A model generated the notes under the pieces. It saw only the letters and a list, made by a program, of their open reading frames with translations, was not told the origin of the DNA and searched no databases. A program made the translations under genes and the position numbers. This document shows, in pieces, positions 15,911 to 24,149 of a stretch of 64,000 bases of DNA. How positions within the stretch are numbered: position 1 is the stretch's first letter; every line of letters starts with the position of its first letter. This DNA is from JBNLBT01 sp050303435 (lineage in GTDB: Bacteria; Pseudomonadota; Gammaproteobacteria; Xanthomonadales; Marinicellaceae): positions 1 to 64,000 of the forward strand of contig JBNLBT010000006.1 in assembly GCA_050303435.1 (NCBI GenBank), written 5' to 3'.

Positions 15911-16919
15911 TCGCCTTGAAGGCCTGGTTGAAAGTGGATTTGGAATTGAAGCCGCAGGTGTAGGCGATCTCCAGGATGCCGTCGCTGTTGCGTGGATCGC
16001 GCAACAGCTGGCAGGCATCGTCAATGCGCAGGCGGTTGATGTATTCGCGGAAATTTTGTTGTTTGACGTGATTCAGCCACTGTGAAATCAGGTATTCCGG
16101 GTAACCGCTGGCTTTGGCCACATCGGCGATGGTCAGGTTGGCCTGACGGTGCAGCGCGCGGGTGTGCATCAGTGCTTTCAGGCGTTGCTGCAAAGCCGGG
16201 TAGCGCGGGTCGTTGTGGCGCTGTTGCTGGGTCGACCAGTTGACTTTGTGCGGCAGGCCCAGCAGGCTCAGGTAGCCGAACAGCACCACCCAGCCGACCA
16301 CCGCGAAGTAAATGTGCCAGTGCTCAAGGCCGCTGTCCTGCAGGCCCCATTGCGCCAGCGCCACCAGCCAGATCAGCGCCTGCGAACACAGCATGGCCCA
16401 CAGCCACACGCGGTTGGCTTCGGGGTTTTGCGTCAGGTGCCGCAGCGTCAGCCAACACGCGGCAATCACATAGCTCAGGCTGTAGCTGAGCAGGGCCAGA
16501 TCAACCCAGGCAAAGCGCGCCGGCGGGCGGCCCTCGACGAATTGCTGGTGCAGGGCGTGCACGCCCTGCGCGTCGAGCAAAAACAAATCGGCGTTGAGGC
16601 CCACCGCGACCAGGAAACCCAGCGCGTGCACGGCATCGCGCCAGCGCAGCCGGCGGTCGTGGATGAAGGCGCGCACATACAGGTAAAACAGGGCGCCGTA
16701 GACAAAGGGCAGAAACCCGCTCCACGCGGTCCAGGCAAAACGCGTGTCCACCGGCCGGTACACATACCACGCTTTGCCGGCCAGATCCACGGCAATGATC
16801 AGCAACCACAACCCCAGCACCTGACGCGCCGCGCGGTGGGCCGACTGGCCGCGCAGGGCCAGGCACAACAGCAGCGCCTGCACCGCGCCGACGGCGTAAA
16901 TGATGGACCACAGTTTCAT
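15822..16919 (-). CDS. Membrane-bound AraC-family transcriptional regulator
   Basis: 365 residues. The N-terminal half has seven hydrophobic segments (about 3-220), a 7TM-type sensor seen in some AraC regulators. The C-terminal 100 residues are the AraC DNA-binding domain: ANLTIADVAKASGYPEYLISQWLN (first HTH) and DGILEIAYTCGFNSKSTFNQAFK with ITGQTPRAHR (second HTH and signature). The ATG at 16919 is preceded by TATAAT only 6 nt away and has no Shine-Dalgarno, so the mRNA may be leaderless; a GTG two codons upstream (16925) is less likely. It converges with DUF2306, a possible target. Confidence 0.85.
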   Translation of the reverse strand: MKLWSIIYAVGAVQALLLCLALRGQSAHRAARQVLGLWLLIIAVDLAGKAWYVYRPVDTRFAWTAWSGFLPFVYGALFYLYVRAFIHDRRLRWRDAVHALGFLVAVGLNADLFLLDAQGVHALHQQFVEGRPPARFAWVDLALLSYSLSYVIAACWLTLRHLTQNPEANRVWLWAMLCSQALIWLVALAQWGLQDSGLEHWHIYFAVVGWVVLFGYLSLLGLPHKVNWSTQQQRHNDPRYPALQQRLKALMHTRALHRQANLTIADVAKASGYPEYLISQWLNHVKQQNFREYINRLRIDDACQLLRDPRNSDGILEIAYTCGFNSKSTFNQAFKAITGQTPRAHRLSATDPGAASASTPLPPSD

Positions 16920-16925
16920 GCCCAC

Positions 16926-16931
16926 ATTATA
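16926..16931 (-). promoter_or_regulatory. -10 element placing the transcript start at the AraC start codon
   Basis: Minus-strand TATAAT (16931-16926) is followed by six bases and then ATG at 16919, so initiation about 7 nt downstream falls on the start codon. The -35 region is poor. Confidence 0.35.
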
Positions 16932-17053
16932 AAGAGTTCACGCGCACAACGCATCGCCCCAGTCGCTGCAAAACGCGATTCCAGTGCGTGCATTTGATCT
17001 TTATTTGAACTGCGTCGTGGCACACTGGCGGCGTTCATCAACTGGAGAATGAC

Positions 17054-17977
17054 ATGCACCTGAAGATTGCCGGTCCGACGATCGGGCTGCTGGCCTGTCT
17101 GATGCCCCTGTGGGTGTTGGGTGAAAGTGAATTTGCGACGATTGACGCCAGCGCTGAGGCGTTGTTGCTGGAATGGTTCGACGTCGATCCGGCGCGCGCC
17201 GAGGCGCTGCGCAGCACGGTGTTACCGCCTGAACAGGGCATTCAGCGGCGGCGCCTGAGTTTCACCGGCGATGCCGGCGAGGCCATTGAAGCCACGTTGT
17301 GGCTGCCGGCCACGGGCGAGGCCCATACGGGACTGGCCCTGCTGATGCACCCGATGGGGATTGACTCGGCGTTCTGGTGGCGCCGGGATTTGCCCATCGA
17401 GGCCTGGCGGATCACCGAAGCCCTGTTGCAGCGCGATTATGCGGTGGTGACCCTGGACGCGCGCCTGCACGGTCAGCGCGTACGCGAAGGCGTAGACGCC
17501 CGCCGCGTGTTGCAGGTGGCGCACAGCCCGCACCGACGGCTGTACCACGATCTGATCATTGACACGGTGCGCGATCATCGGCTGTTGTTGCAAGGCCTGC
17601 GCGCACAGCGCGGTGAGACCCTGCAGCGCGTGTTGGTGGCCGGCTATTCCATGGGCGCGCAGATGGCGCTGATTGTGGCGGCGTTTGAGCCCGCGGTGGA
17701 TCGCGTGCTGGCCATGGTGCCGCCGAACGTGGATTTGCAGTATTCGCCGGTGGCACCGCGCCATCACGTCGGTCGACTGCGCGCGGCCGACGTGTTACTG
17801 ATCGCCGCCCGCGAAGACCCGCACGCCAGTCAGGCCGCCAATCGCCATCTGCTGGAGCAGATAGCTGGCCCCGACAAACGGCTGTTGTGGTACCCCGGCG
17901 GGCACCTGTTGCCGCCGGCGGCGATGGCGCAGGCGGTGGACTTTATCCAGGGAGGCGATCATGCCGGCCGGCGCTGA
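17054..17977 (+). CDS. Secreted/periplasmic alpha/beta-hydrolase
   Basis: 307 residues. Signal peptide in residues 1-23 (GLLACLMPLWVLG). An alpha/beta-hydrolase core with the nucleophile Ser199 in LVAGYSMGAQ, an oxyanion HPMG (99-102), an acid in LIAAREDPHA and a His in YPGGHLL. It would act on a peptidic or ester substrate outside the cytoplasm. It is the first gene of a five-gene coupled run: its end overlaps the ABC ATPase start by 17 nt. That suggests the hydrolase and transporter act on the same envelope substrate (inference). Confidence 0.75.
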   Translation: MHLKIAGPTIGLLACLMPLWVLGESEFATIDASAEALLLEWFDVDPARAEALRSTVLPPEQGIQRRRLSFTGDAGEAIEATLWLPATGEAHTGLALLMHPMGIDSAFWWRRDLPIEAWRITEALLQRDYAVVTLDARLHGQRVREGVDARRVLQVAHSPHRRLYHDLIIDTVRDHRLLLQGLRAQRGETLQRVLVAGYSMGAQMALIVAAFEPAVDRVLAMVPPNVDLQYSPVAPRHHVGRLRAADVLLIAAREDPHASQAANRHLLEQIAGPDKRLLWYPGGHLLPPAAMAQAVDFIQGGDHAGRR

Positions 17978-18650
17978 GGCGGTGATTCGTGCCCAGGGGC
18001 TGCAGCACGGATTCACTGCGCAGGGGCGCGTCATTGAAATCCTTAAGAACGTCAGCCTGGCCGTGCACGCCGGCGAATCGCTGGCCATCGTCGGACCGTC
18101 CGGTTGCGGCAAGTCGACCTTGTTGGGTTTGCTGGCCGGCTTGCAACAACCCAACGGCGGTTGCATTCAACTCTGCGGGCAGGACATCGCCGGCATGGAT
18201 GAGGACGCCCGCGCGGCGGTACGCAGACGCCATTGCGCGGTGGTGTTCCAGTCGTTTCAATTGTTGCCGGAACTGAGTGCGCTGGAGAACGTGGCTTTGC
18301 CGATGGAATTGTTCAATCACGACACCCCGGAAGCACAGGCGCGCCACTGGCTGCAACGCGTGGGGCTCGGGCATCGCCTGCAGCATCGCCCGCAGCAATT
18401 GTCCGGCGGTGAACAGCAGCGGGTGGCGCTGGCGCGGGCCTTCGCCTTGCAGCCCGCGGTGTTGTTTGCTGACGAGCCAACCGCCAATCTGGACGCCGAC
18501 ACCGCGCGCGCGGTCAGCGATTGCCTGTTCAATGCGCAGGCGCACAATGGCGCCGGCGCGTTGTTGTTGGTGACCCACGACGAGCGCCTGTGGCGGCGCT
18601 GCGATCGCGTGCTGACTCTGCACGAGGGGGCCTTGCATGCACGCACGTGA
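17961..18650 (+). CDS. ABC transporter ATP-binding protein (MacB/LolD type)
   Basis: 229 residues. Walker A GPSGCGKST (45-53), Q-loop FQSFQLLPELSALENV, signature LSGGEQQRVALARA (147-160), Walker B VLFADEPTANLD (167-178), H-loop LLVTHDERL: all present and of the type-VII (MacB/LolD/FtsE) subfamily. These ATPases drive FtsX-type permeases by mechanotransmission, moving lipoproteins or peptides, or controlling envelope enzymes. Start chosen as the ATG overlapping the upstream gene, with GGAGGC in front. It overlaps the permease by 14 nt. Confidence 0.9.
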   Translation: MPAGAEAVIRAQGLQHGFTAQGRVIEILKNVSLAVHAGESLAIVGPSGCGKSTLLGLLAGLQQPNGGCIQLCGQDIAGMDEDARAAVRRRHCAVVFQSFQLLPELSALENVALPMELFNHDTPEAQARHWLQRVGLGHRLQHRPQQLSGGEQQRVALARAFALQPAVLFADEPTANLDADTARAVSDCLFNAQAHNGAGALLLVTHDERLWRRCDRVLTLHEGALHART

Positions 18651-21132
18651 AACCGTTCGCGCCACGCACACGCTGTGGCGTTTTCTGGGCTGGCGTGCGC
18701 TGTTCAGCCGCGCGCATCTGGCCTTGTGCGCCTGTCTGTTCAGCGGCGCATTGCTGGCGTCCCTGCTGTGGCATTTTGCCTTGAATGGACGCGACGCCTT
18801 GCACCACGCCATCAATGAACAACTCGGTGCGCCGCTGGTGTTGCGCAGTGACACAAATCTGCCGGCGGACTGGTGGCGCGCCGCCGGTCTGTCCGCAGCA
18901 CCGGTGCAAACGGCTGCATTCAGCGCCCGGGCGGTCAGCGCGCAGGCGCACCACGCGGTGTCGCTGAAGGCGGTGTCCGACGGATATCCGCTGCGCGGTG
19001 AGTTGCGGGTGCGGCGCGCAACGGGTGTCGCGGTGCTCAGTGCGAATGCCTTGGCTCCCGGGGCGGCCTGGCTGGATGGCCGCGCCCTGGCCCTGTTGCA
19101 ACTGCAGCTGGGCGATGTGTTGCACGTGGGTCGTGCGCGCTTGCGCGTTGACGGTGAAATCGTGCAGGAGCCCGACCGCATCACGCAGTTGCAGCACGTA
19201 TTGCCGCGGGTCATGGTGCATGCATCATCGCTGGAACGCAGCGGCGTGGCGGCGGGCGCGCGCGGCGAATGGCGGCAATTGCTGGCGCCCACCGAGGCGC
19301 AGCGTGCGGCGTTGCAGGACTGGCTGACACAGCGTCCGGCATTGAATGTGCAATGGCTGCAGGCCGATGGCCAGGGCCACCCCTTGTCGCGCATGGCGCA
19401 ACGGGCCGATCGACTGCTGCGCATGCTGATTCTGATCGCCCTGATGTTGAGCGGATTGGCGGCGGCGCTGGTGGCGCAATCGGCTTTGCCCGCCTGGGCA
19501 CACAGCGCCACCGTGTTGCGCGCTCTGGGTGTGCAGCGCCGGGCGGTCAGCGCGGTGCTGTGGTCGCAGTGGTTGGCGCTGGTGTTCATTGGCGTCACGC
19601 TGGGGGCGCTGTTCGGCTGGCTGATGACGCCGCTGGCGACGGGCTTTTTGCCCCTGGATGTGCCGGCTTCACCGGGCGCGCTGGACGCGCGTGTGTGGGC
19701 CTTGTTGCTGGCCATTGGCGGGGTCACGATTGCGCTGGCGGTGTGGCCGCACGCGGCGCCGCTCAGCCGCCACTCGGTGGCCGCTCTGTTGCACCGTCCG
19801 CGGCCGCATTCTAGCGGGCAACTCTGGCGCGGCTTGGTGGTTGCTGGGCTGTGTCTGGCGCTGCTGTGGCTGAACAGCGACAACCTGCAATTGACCCTGT
19901 ATCTGCTGGGCGGAGCGCTGTTGATTGCCGCGTTCACCGGCGGTGCGTCCTGGGCGCTGGTGCGGCTGACCGGTTGGTTGCACCGATTGGCGCGCGGCCG
20001 TTCGCGGGTGTTGTTGCGCCAGCTCGGGCGCACCGCGCGCGTGCACACACTGGCGATGGCCACCGCGGCGCTGGTGGTGATGGCGGTGTTGTTGACCCAG
20101 GTGCTGCGCAGCCAGTTCATCGGCCGCTACGCAGAAACCCGTTTGCTGCGCGACGGCAACGTGCTGTTCACTGGCTTGCCGGCGCAGGATTTGCCGTCCT
20201 TGCGTGCGCTGCTGGACACGCACGGCGTGACCTTGTCCAGTGTGCACCCAACCGTGGATGCGCGACTGCTGGCGATCAACGGGCTCAGCGTGGCGCAGGC
20301 GGTGCAGCAGCACAGCGACACCCGCGAAGAATTGCACTCGCCGGTGCGCCTGTCCTGGGCCGAGGACGTGCCAGCCAACAACCGCCTGCTGGAAGGGCAC
20401 TGGCCGCGCAGTGCGGCGGACGGGGTGTCCGTTGAGTCCGAAGTGATGGCCGATCTGGGTTTGCAACTGGGCGATGAATTGACTTTTCAAATCGGCGAAC
20501 ACACGCTCACCGCGGCGATCACCTCGCGGCGGGAATTTCGCAGCGGCGGCTCCCTGATGACGTTCTGGTTCATGTTTTCAGCGGACGCCTTGCAGGGGCT
20601 GGATGTTCGCCACATGGGCGGCTTTGTGGCGCCGCCCGATGCGCGGGCATTGATGCGTCAATTGATGCAGCAGCACCCGCAAACCGTGATCACCGATTTG
20701 AGCACGCTGGTGGCGCGGCTGCGTGCTATGATGGGCGCCATGACCACCGCAATGAACGCCGTTTTGTTGATCATTCTGGCCTCCGCCCTGTGCGTGTTTA
20801 TCGCCGTGCTGAACGCGCAGTTTCGTCGCGACGCGCGGCGTTTTGGTGTGTTGCATGCGTTGGGCTGCAGCCAGCGCAGCCTGCTGCGCATGCACGCGCT
20901 GGAATACCTGACTGTGGCCGCCGTCGCCTGCGCGGTCGGTGCGGGCGCAAGCTGGTTGATTGCCGACGCGATGTTTGCGGCCTTGTTTGCTGTGCCGTTC
21001 GAACTCAACGGCGGGCTGCTGTGGCGCCTGACGGCGGCGGTGTTGTTGAGCTTCACCGGGCTGGGTTATCTGTTGGCACGGCGCATGGCGCGCAAATACA
21101 CCTGGCAGGAGCTGGCCGCGTGCGCATCCTGA
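18637..21132 (+). CDS. FtsX-like ABC permease, double-domain
   Basis: 831 residues. One N-terminal TM (about 24-45), a large periplasmic domain (46-260), a cluster of hydrophobic segments in the centre (about 264-490: RMLILIALMLSGLAAALVAQ; LALVFIGVTLGALFGWLM; ALLLAIGGVTIALAVWP; and three more), a second periplasmic domain, and three C-terminal TM segments (from AVLLIILASALCVFIAVLNAQ). This is the 10-TM, two-FtsX-domain layout of YbbP/LolE-like permeases, where one chain supplies both halves. Substrate unknown. Overlaps with both flanking genes show translational coupling. Confidence 0.85.
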   Translation: MHARETVRATHTLWRFLGWRALFSRAHLALCACLFSGALLASLLWHFALNGRDALHHAINEQLGAPLVLRSDTNLPADWWRAAGLSAAPVQTAAFSARAVSAQAHHAVSLKAVSDGYPLRGELRVRRATGVAVLSANALAPGAAWLDGRALALLQLQLGDVLHVGRARLRVDGEIVQEPDRITQLQHVLPRVMVHASSLERSGVAAGARGEWRQLLAPTEAQRAALQDWLTQRPALNVQWLQADGQGHPLSRMAQRADRLLRMLILIALMLSGLAAALVAQSALPAWAHSATVLRALGVQRRAVSAVLWSQWLALVFIGVTLGALFGWLMTPLATGFLPLDVPASPGALDARVWALLLAIGGVTIALAVWPHAAPLSRHSVAALLHRPRPHSSGQLWRGLVVAGLCLALLWLNSDNLQLTLYLLGGALLIAAFTGGASWALVRLTGWLHRLARGRSRVLLRQLGRTARVHTLAMATAALVVMAVLLTQVLRSQFIGRYAETRLLRDGNVLFTGLPAQDLPSLRALLDTHGVTLSSVHPTVDARLLAINGLSVAQAVQQHSDTREELHSPVRLSWAEDVPANNRLLEGHWPRSAADGVSVESEVMADLGLQLGDELTFQIGEHTLTAAITSRREFRSGGSLMTFWFMFSADALQGLDVRHMGGFVAPPDARALMRQLMQQHPQTVITDLSTLVARLRAMMGAMTTAMNAVLLIILASALCVFIAVLNAQFRRDARRFGVLHALGCSQRSLLRMHALEYLTVAAVACAVGAGASWLIADAMFAALFAVPFELNGGLLWRLTAAVLLSFTGLGYLLARRMARKYTWQELAACAS

Positions 21133-21806
21133 TCGTTGAAGACCACGCCGACCTGGCCATGAACATCGGCGATTTTCTCAGCGCCCAGGGTCACCGGGTG
21201 GATTTCGCTGAAGACGGCGCGGTGGCTCTGCACGTGCTGTCTCAGGCGCGCTTTGATGCGGTGGTGCTGGATTTGAACCTGCCGCGGATCGACGGCCTGG
21301 TGGTGTGCCAGCGGCTGCGCAATCGCCTGGGACTGGATGTGCCGGTGTTGATGCTCACCGCGCGCGATTCACTGGCCGACAAGATCAAAGGCTATCAAGC
21401 GGGCGCCTGGGATTATCTGGTCAAACCGTTCGCCTTGCAGGAATTGCAGTTGCGCCTTGAGGCGCTCCGGCTGAGAACCCACGGCACGCAGCGCTGCCTT
21501 GAACTGGGGCCGTTGCGCCTGGATGTGGCGGCGCAACAGGCCTCGCGGGATGGGCGAGCAGTGCCCTTGCATCGGGCCTGCGTGCAAATCCTGGAATTGT
21601 TGATGCGGGCGGCGCCGCAGGTGGTCTCGCGGGCGGACATTGAGTATTTGTTGTGGGGCGATGACCCGCCGCCTTCCAACCCGTTGCGTTCGCACATGCA
21701 CGCACTGCGTCGGGCCCTGGACAAACCGTTTGACCGCGCGCTGTTGCACACGGTGCGGGGCAGCGGCTACTGCCTGCGGGTGGAGGTGGACGATGCGTCG
21801 GGTTAG
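21120..21806 (+). CDS. OmpR/PhoB-family response regulator
   Basis: 228 residues from a GTG overlapping the permease stop. Receiver domain 1-118: acidic pair in ILIVEDH, phospho-acceptor Asp51 in VLDLNLPRIDG, Thr80 in LMLTARD, Lys102 in LVKPF. Winged-helix effector 130-222, with VVSRADIEYLLWGDDPPPSNPLRSHMHALRRALDK split over the recognition helix and ending LHTVRGSGYCLRVE. All catalytic residues are present. Cognate kinase is the next gene. It probably controls the preceding ABC transporter operon, as in BceRS- or CpxR-like loci. Confidence 0.92.
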   Translation: MRILIVEDHADLAMNIGDFLSAQGHRVDFAEDGAVALHVLSQARFDAVVLDLNLPRIDGLVVCQRLRNRLGLDVPVLMLTARDSLADKIKGYQAGAWDYLVKPFALQELQLRLEALRLRTHGTQRCLELGPLRLDVAAQQASRDGRAVPLHRACVQILELLMRAAPQVVSRADIEYLLWGDDPPPSNPLRSHMHALRRALDKPFDRALLHTVRGSGYCLRVEVDDASG

Positions 21807-23031
21807 CATTGCGCGGCGCATCCGGCGCGCCATGGTCTGGCAAGTCGTGGTGCTGTGCAGCGTGTTCACCGCGTTCAGTCTGTTGCTGGCCTACATCATT
21901 GAAGACGCGGTGTTTGTCAACGTCTTGCAGTCCGAATCGCGCCGGGTGCAGGCCATGGAGCCTGCCGAGCGCGCACAGTGGGCCGCGCACGCGCCGCGCA
22001 TGCGCTGGTACGCGCGCCAGGCCGATCTGCCCGCGCCGTTGCAAGCAGTGCCCGGCGATGCGGCCGGGGTGTATGAACATTTCAGCGGCGCGCACGCGGT
22101 GTTTGTGCAGCGGCTGGCCGATGCCGGCACTCAGGACGGGCCGTTCATGGTGTACGACGTCAGCGATTTGCTGGTGGTGCGCGGCAACCGCTGGCAATGG
22201 CTGGTGCCGCTGACTCTGGTGGCCGCTGTGCTGTTGCTGCTGACGCTGTTTGTGGCATTCAAAGTGTCCGCACGCACCCTCAATCCGCTGAAGAAACTGA
22301 CCCGCCACCTGCAGTCGGGAGAACTCGATCCACAGGCCTTGCGCACGCTGGCAGCGGCCTTTGAGGCCGATGAAATCGCGGTGCTGGCCGATCATTTGCA
22401 ATTGGCCGTGCAACGCATTCACGACGACGCGCGCAAGGCCTTTGAATTCAACCGCGGTTTAAGCCATGAATTGCGCACGCCCTTGCAGGTTGCTGGTAAC
22501 GCCCTGGAATTGTTGCGCATGCGTCAGGACGCCCTTGGCGCGGACCCGGCGCTGGCGCGATTGCAGCGCGCGGTGACGCAGATGCAGGACATTTGTGCCG
22601 CGTTTTTGTGGCTGGTGCGCGGCGCCGCAGACGCGGGCAGTTGCGACGCGGCGGACGTGTTGCGTCAGCGCATCGAACTGCACAGCGCCTTGCATCCACG
22701 CCATCAATTTGAGCTGCATGGCACCGATGGCGCGCTGCCGTGCCCAGTGCCACGCGAGGTGCTGGCCGTGATGATTGACAATTTGCTGCGCAACGCCGTG
22801 CAGCACGGCAGCGGCCGGGACATCGCTTGTCGGCTGCGGGCCGGGCAGTTCAGTGTCAGCAATCGTCTGGATGCCACCGCCGAAGAGGACGCGAGCGGCG
22901 GCAACCGAGTCGGCCTGCTGATTGTCGAACGCTTTTGTCAACGCCTTGACTGGCGGCTGGAATTGCGCAGCGACGGCGATGAGCGCATCCGTGCAACGCT
23001 GAACTGGGGCACACTGGCGAGTGCGCCATGA
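21793..23031 (+). CDS. Sensor histidine kinase with degenerate ATP lid
   Basis: 412 residues; start overlaps the regulator stop, GGAGGT in front. TM1 about 14-36, periplasmic sensor 37-134, TM2 about 136-158, HAMP-like linker, HisKA with His225 in FNRGLSHELRTPLQ, and HATPase with the N box MIDNLLRNAVQHGS. The G1 box (DxGxG) that should follow is missing: the chain goes from FSVSNRLDATAEE straight to a G2-like GGNRVGLLIVERF. Short G1-less lids occur in some proteobacterial kinases, so activity is plausible but should be tested. Cognate of the regulator upstream. Confidence 0.88.
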   Translation: MRRVSIARRIRRAMVWQVVVLCSVFTAFSLLLAYIIEDAVFVNVLQSESRRVQAMEPAERAQWAAHAPRMRWYARQADLPAPLQAVPGDAAGVYEHFSGAHAVFVQRLADAGTQDGPFMVYDVSDLLVVRGNRWQWLVPLTLVAAVLLLLTLFVAFKVSARTLNPLKKLTRHLQSGELDPQALRTLAAAFEADEIAVLADHLQLAVQRIHDDARKAFEFNRGLSHELRTPLQVAGNALELLRMRQDALGADPALARLQRAVTQMQDICAAFLWLVRGAADAGSCDAADVLRQRIELHSALHPRHQFELHGTDGALPCPVPREVLAVMIDNLLRNAVQHGSGRDIACRLRAGQFSVSNRLDATAEEDASGGNRVGLLIVERFCQRLDWRLELRSDGDERIRATLNWGTLASAP

Positions 23032-23094
23032 TTTGTCTACAATGAACAACAGGCCCGTGCGGTCACAACAGACGAGTTCACCACCGAGGTTGCC

Positions 23095-23349
23095 ATGCAA
23101 AACGACAAGAAAAAACTGCAACGCCCGATTCAGCCAATGACAGACGCTGTGCGCGCGCAGCTTGAATCCCGCCAGCTGATGGCCGATTACCGCGCCCGTC
23201 CGGCGTACCAGCAAAACGATTATCTGGCCTGGATTGCACGCGCCGAAAGGCCCGAAACGCGCGCCAAGCGCACGGCACAGATGCTCGATGAACTGCACGC
23301 CGGCGGCGTGTACATGGGCATGCCGCACCGACCGTCGCGCAAAGCGTGA
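23095..23349 (+). CDS. Small YdeI/OmpD-associated-like protein
   Basis: 84 residues. The core PAYQQNDYLAWIARAERPETR and AKRTAQMLDELHAGGVYMGM matches the C-terminal helical region of YdeI/OmpD-associated family proteins, here standing alone without the larger N-terminal domain. Highly basic N-terminus. A TACAAT at 23038-23043 could be a -10 element. The stop overlaps the GTG of the hydrolase that follows. Confidence 0.7.
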   Translation: MQNDKKKLQRPIQPMTDAVRAQLESRQLMADYRARPAYQQNDYLAWIARAERPETRAKRTAQMLDELHAGGVYMGMPHRPSRKA

Positions 23350-24140
23350 AACGCATCGGCTGGCGATTGCTGCAGACGGCGCTGGCCGTGTATCTGCTGT
23401 TGTTGCTGGCCTTGTATGCGCTGCAACGGCAGATGATTTATCACCCCACGCCGCCCGCAGCGCACCGCCACAGCGCGCTCAGCCTGGCGGCCGGTGAACA
23501 GCCCATTGAAGCCATTGTGGTCAATCCCGCGCAGCGCGACGCGCTGATTTATTTTGGTGGCAACGCCGAATCCATGGCCCAGGCCAGCGACTGGTTTGCC
23601 CAAAATCTGCCGCAACGCAGCGTGTATCTGCTGCAGTACCGTGGCTATGGCGGCGCCGTGGGCACGCCCGATGAAGCCGGCATTTACGCCGATGCTTTGC
23701 AGTTGCACCGACACGTCAGCCAGCGTCACCCGCACACCGCCGTGATGGGGCGCTCGCTGGGCAGTGCGGTGGCCACCCACGTGGCGGCCAGCGCGCCGAT
23801 TGAACGACTGATTCTGATCACCCCGTTTGACAGCATTCGGCGCATGGCGGCGCAGCGTTTCTGGATGTTTCCGGTGCACTGGATTTTAACCGAGCCGCAC
23901 GATTCCATTGACCGCGCCGGGGCCATCGATGCGCCGGTGCTGGTGTTGCAGGCGGCGCGCGATGCGGTGGTGCCGGCCGTGCACACGCAAACGCTGGCCC
24001 ATGCGTTCAAGCCGCAGCAGCTGCAATGGCATGTGCTGGAGCACAGCACCCACAACAGCATTCAGCAGCACGCGCGGTATGCGCCGCTGTTGCGCGCGTT
24101 TTTACAACCGGATGACCGCGTGGCGGCGTCCACGCATTGA
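23346..24140 (+). CDS. Membrane-anchored alpha/beta-hydrolase (ABHD13/17-like)
   Basis: 264 residues, GTG start overlapping the previous stop. One N-terminal TM (about 9-27) followed by LQRQMIYHPTP, the typical junction of this subgroup. Nucleophile in VMGRSLGSAVA; oxyanion region IYFGGNAESMAQ; acid in LQAARDAVVP; His in EHSTHNSIQQ. Probably a periplasm-facing esterase or thioesterase of unknown substrate. Confidence 0.8.
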   Translation: MKRIGWRLLQTALAVYLLLLLALYALQRQMIYHPTPPAAHRHSALSLAAGEQPIEAIVVNPAQRDALIYFGGNAESMAQASDWFAQNLPQRSVYLLQYRGYGGAVGTPDEAGIYADALQLHRHVSQRHPHTAVMGRSLGSAVATHVAASAPIERLILITPFDSIRRMAAQRFWMFPVHWILTEPHDSIDRAGAIDAPVLVLQAARDAVVPAVHTQTLAHAFKPQQLQWHVLEHSTHNSIQQHARYAPLLRAFLQPDDRVAASTH

Positions 24141-24149
24141 GGAGGGCGC

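Noticed and set aside
17943..20120. Minus-strand frame of 725 codons
   Set aside because: Opposite the ABC ATPase and permease; rich in Arg, Cys, Ser and Thr, the typical signature of an antisense frame.
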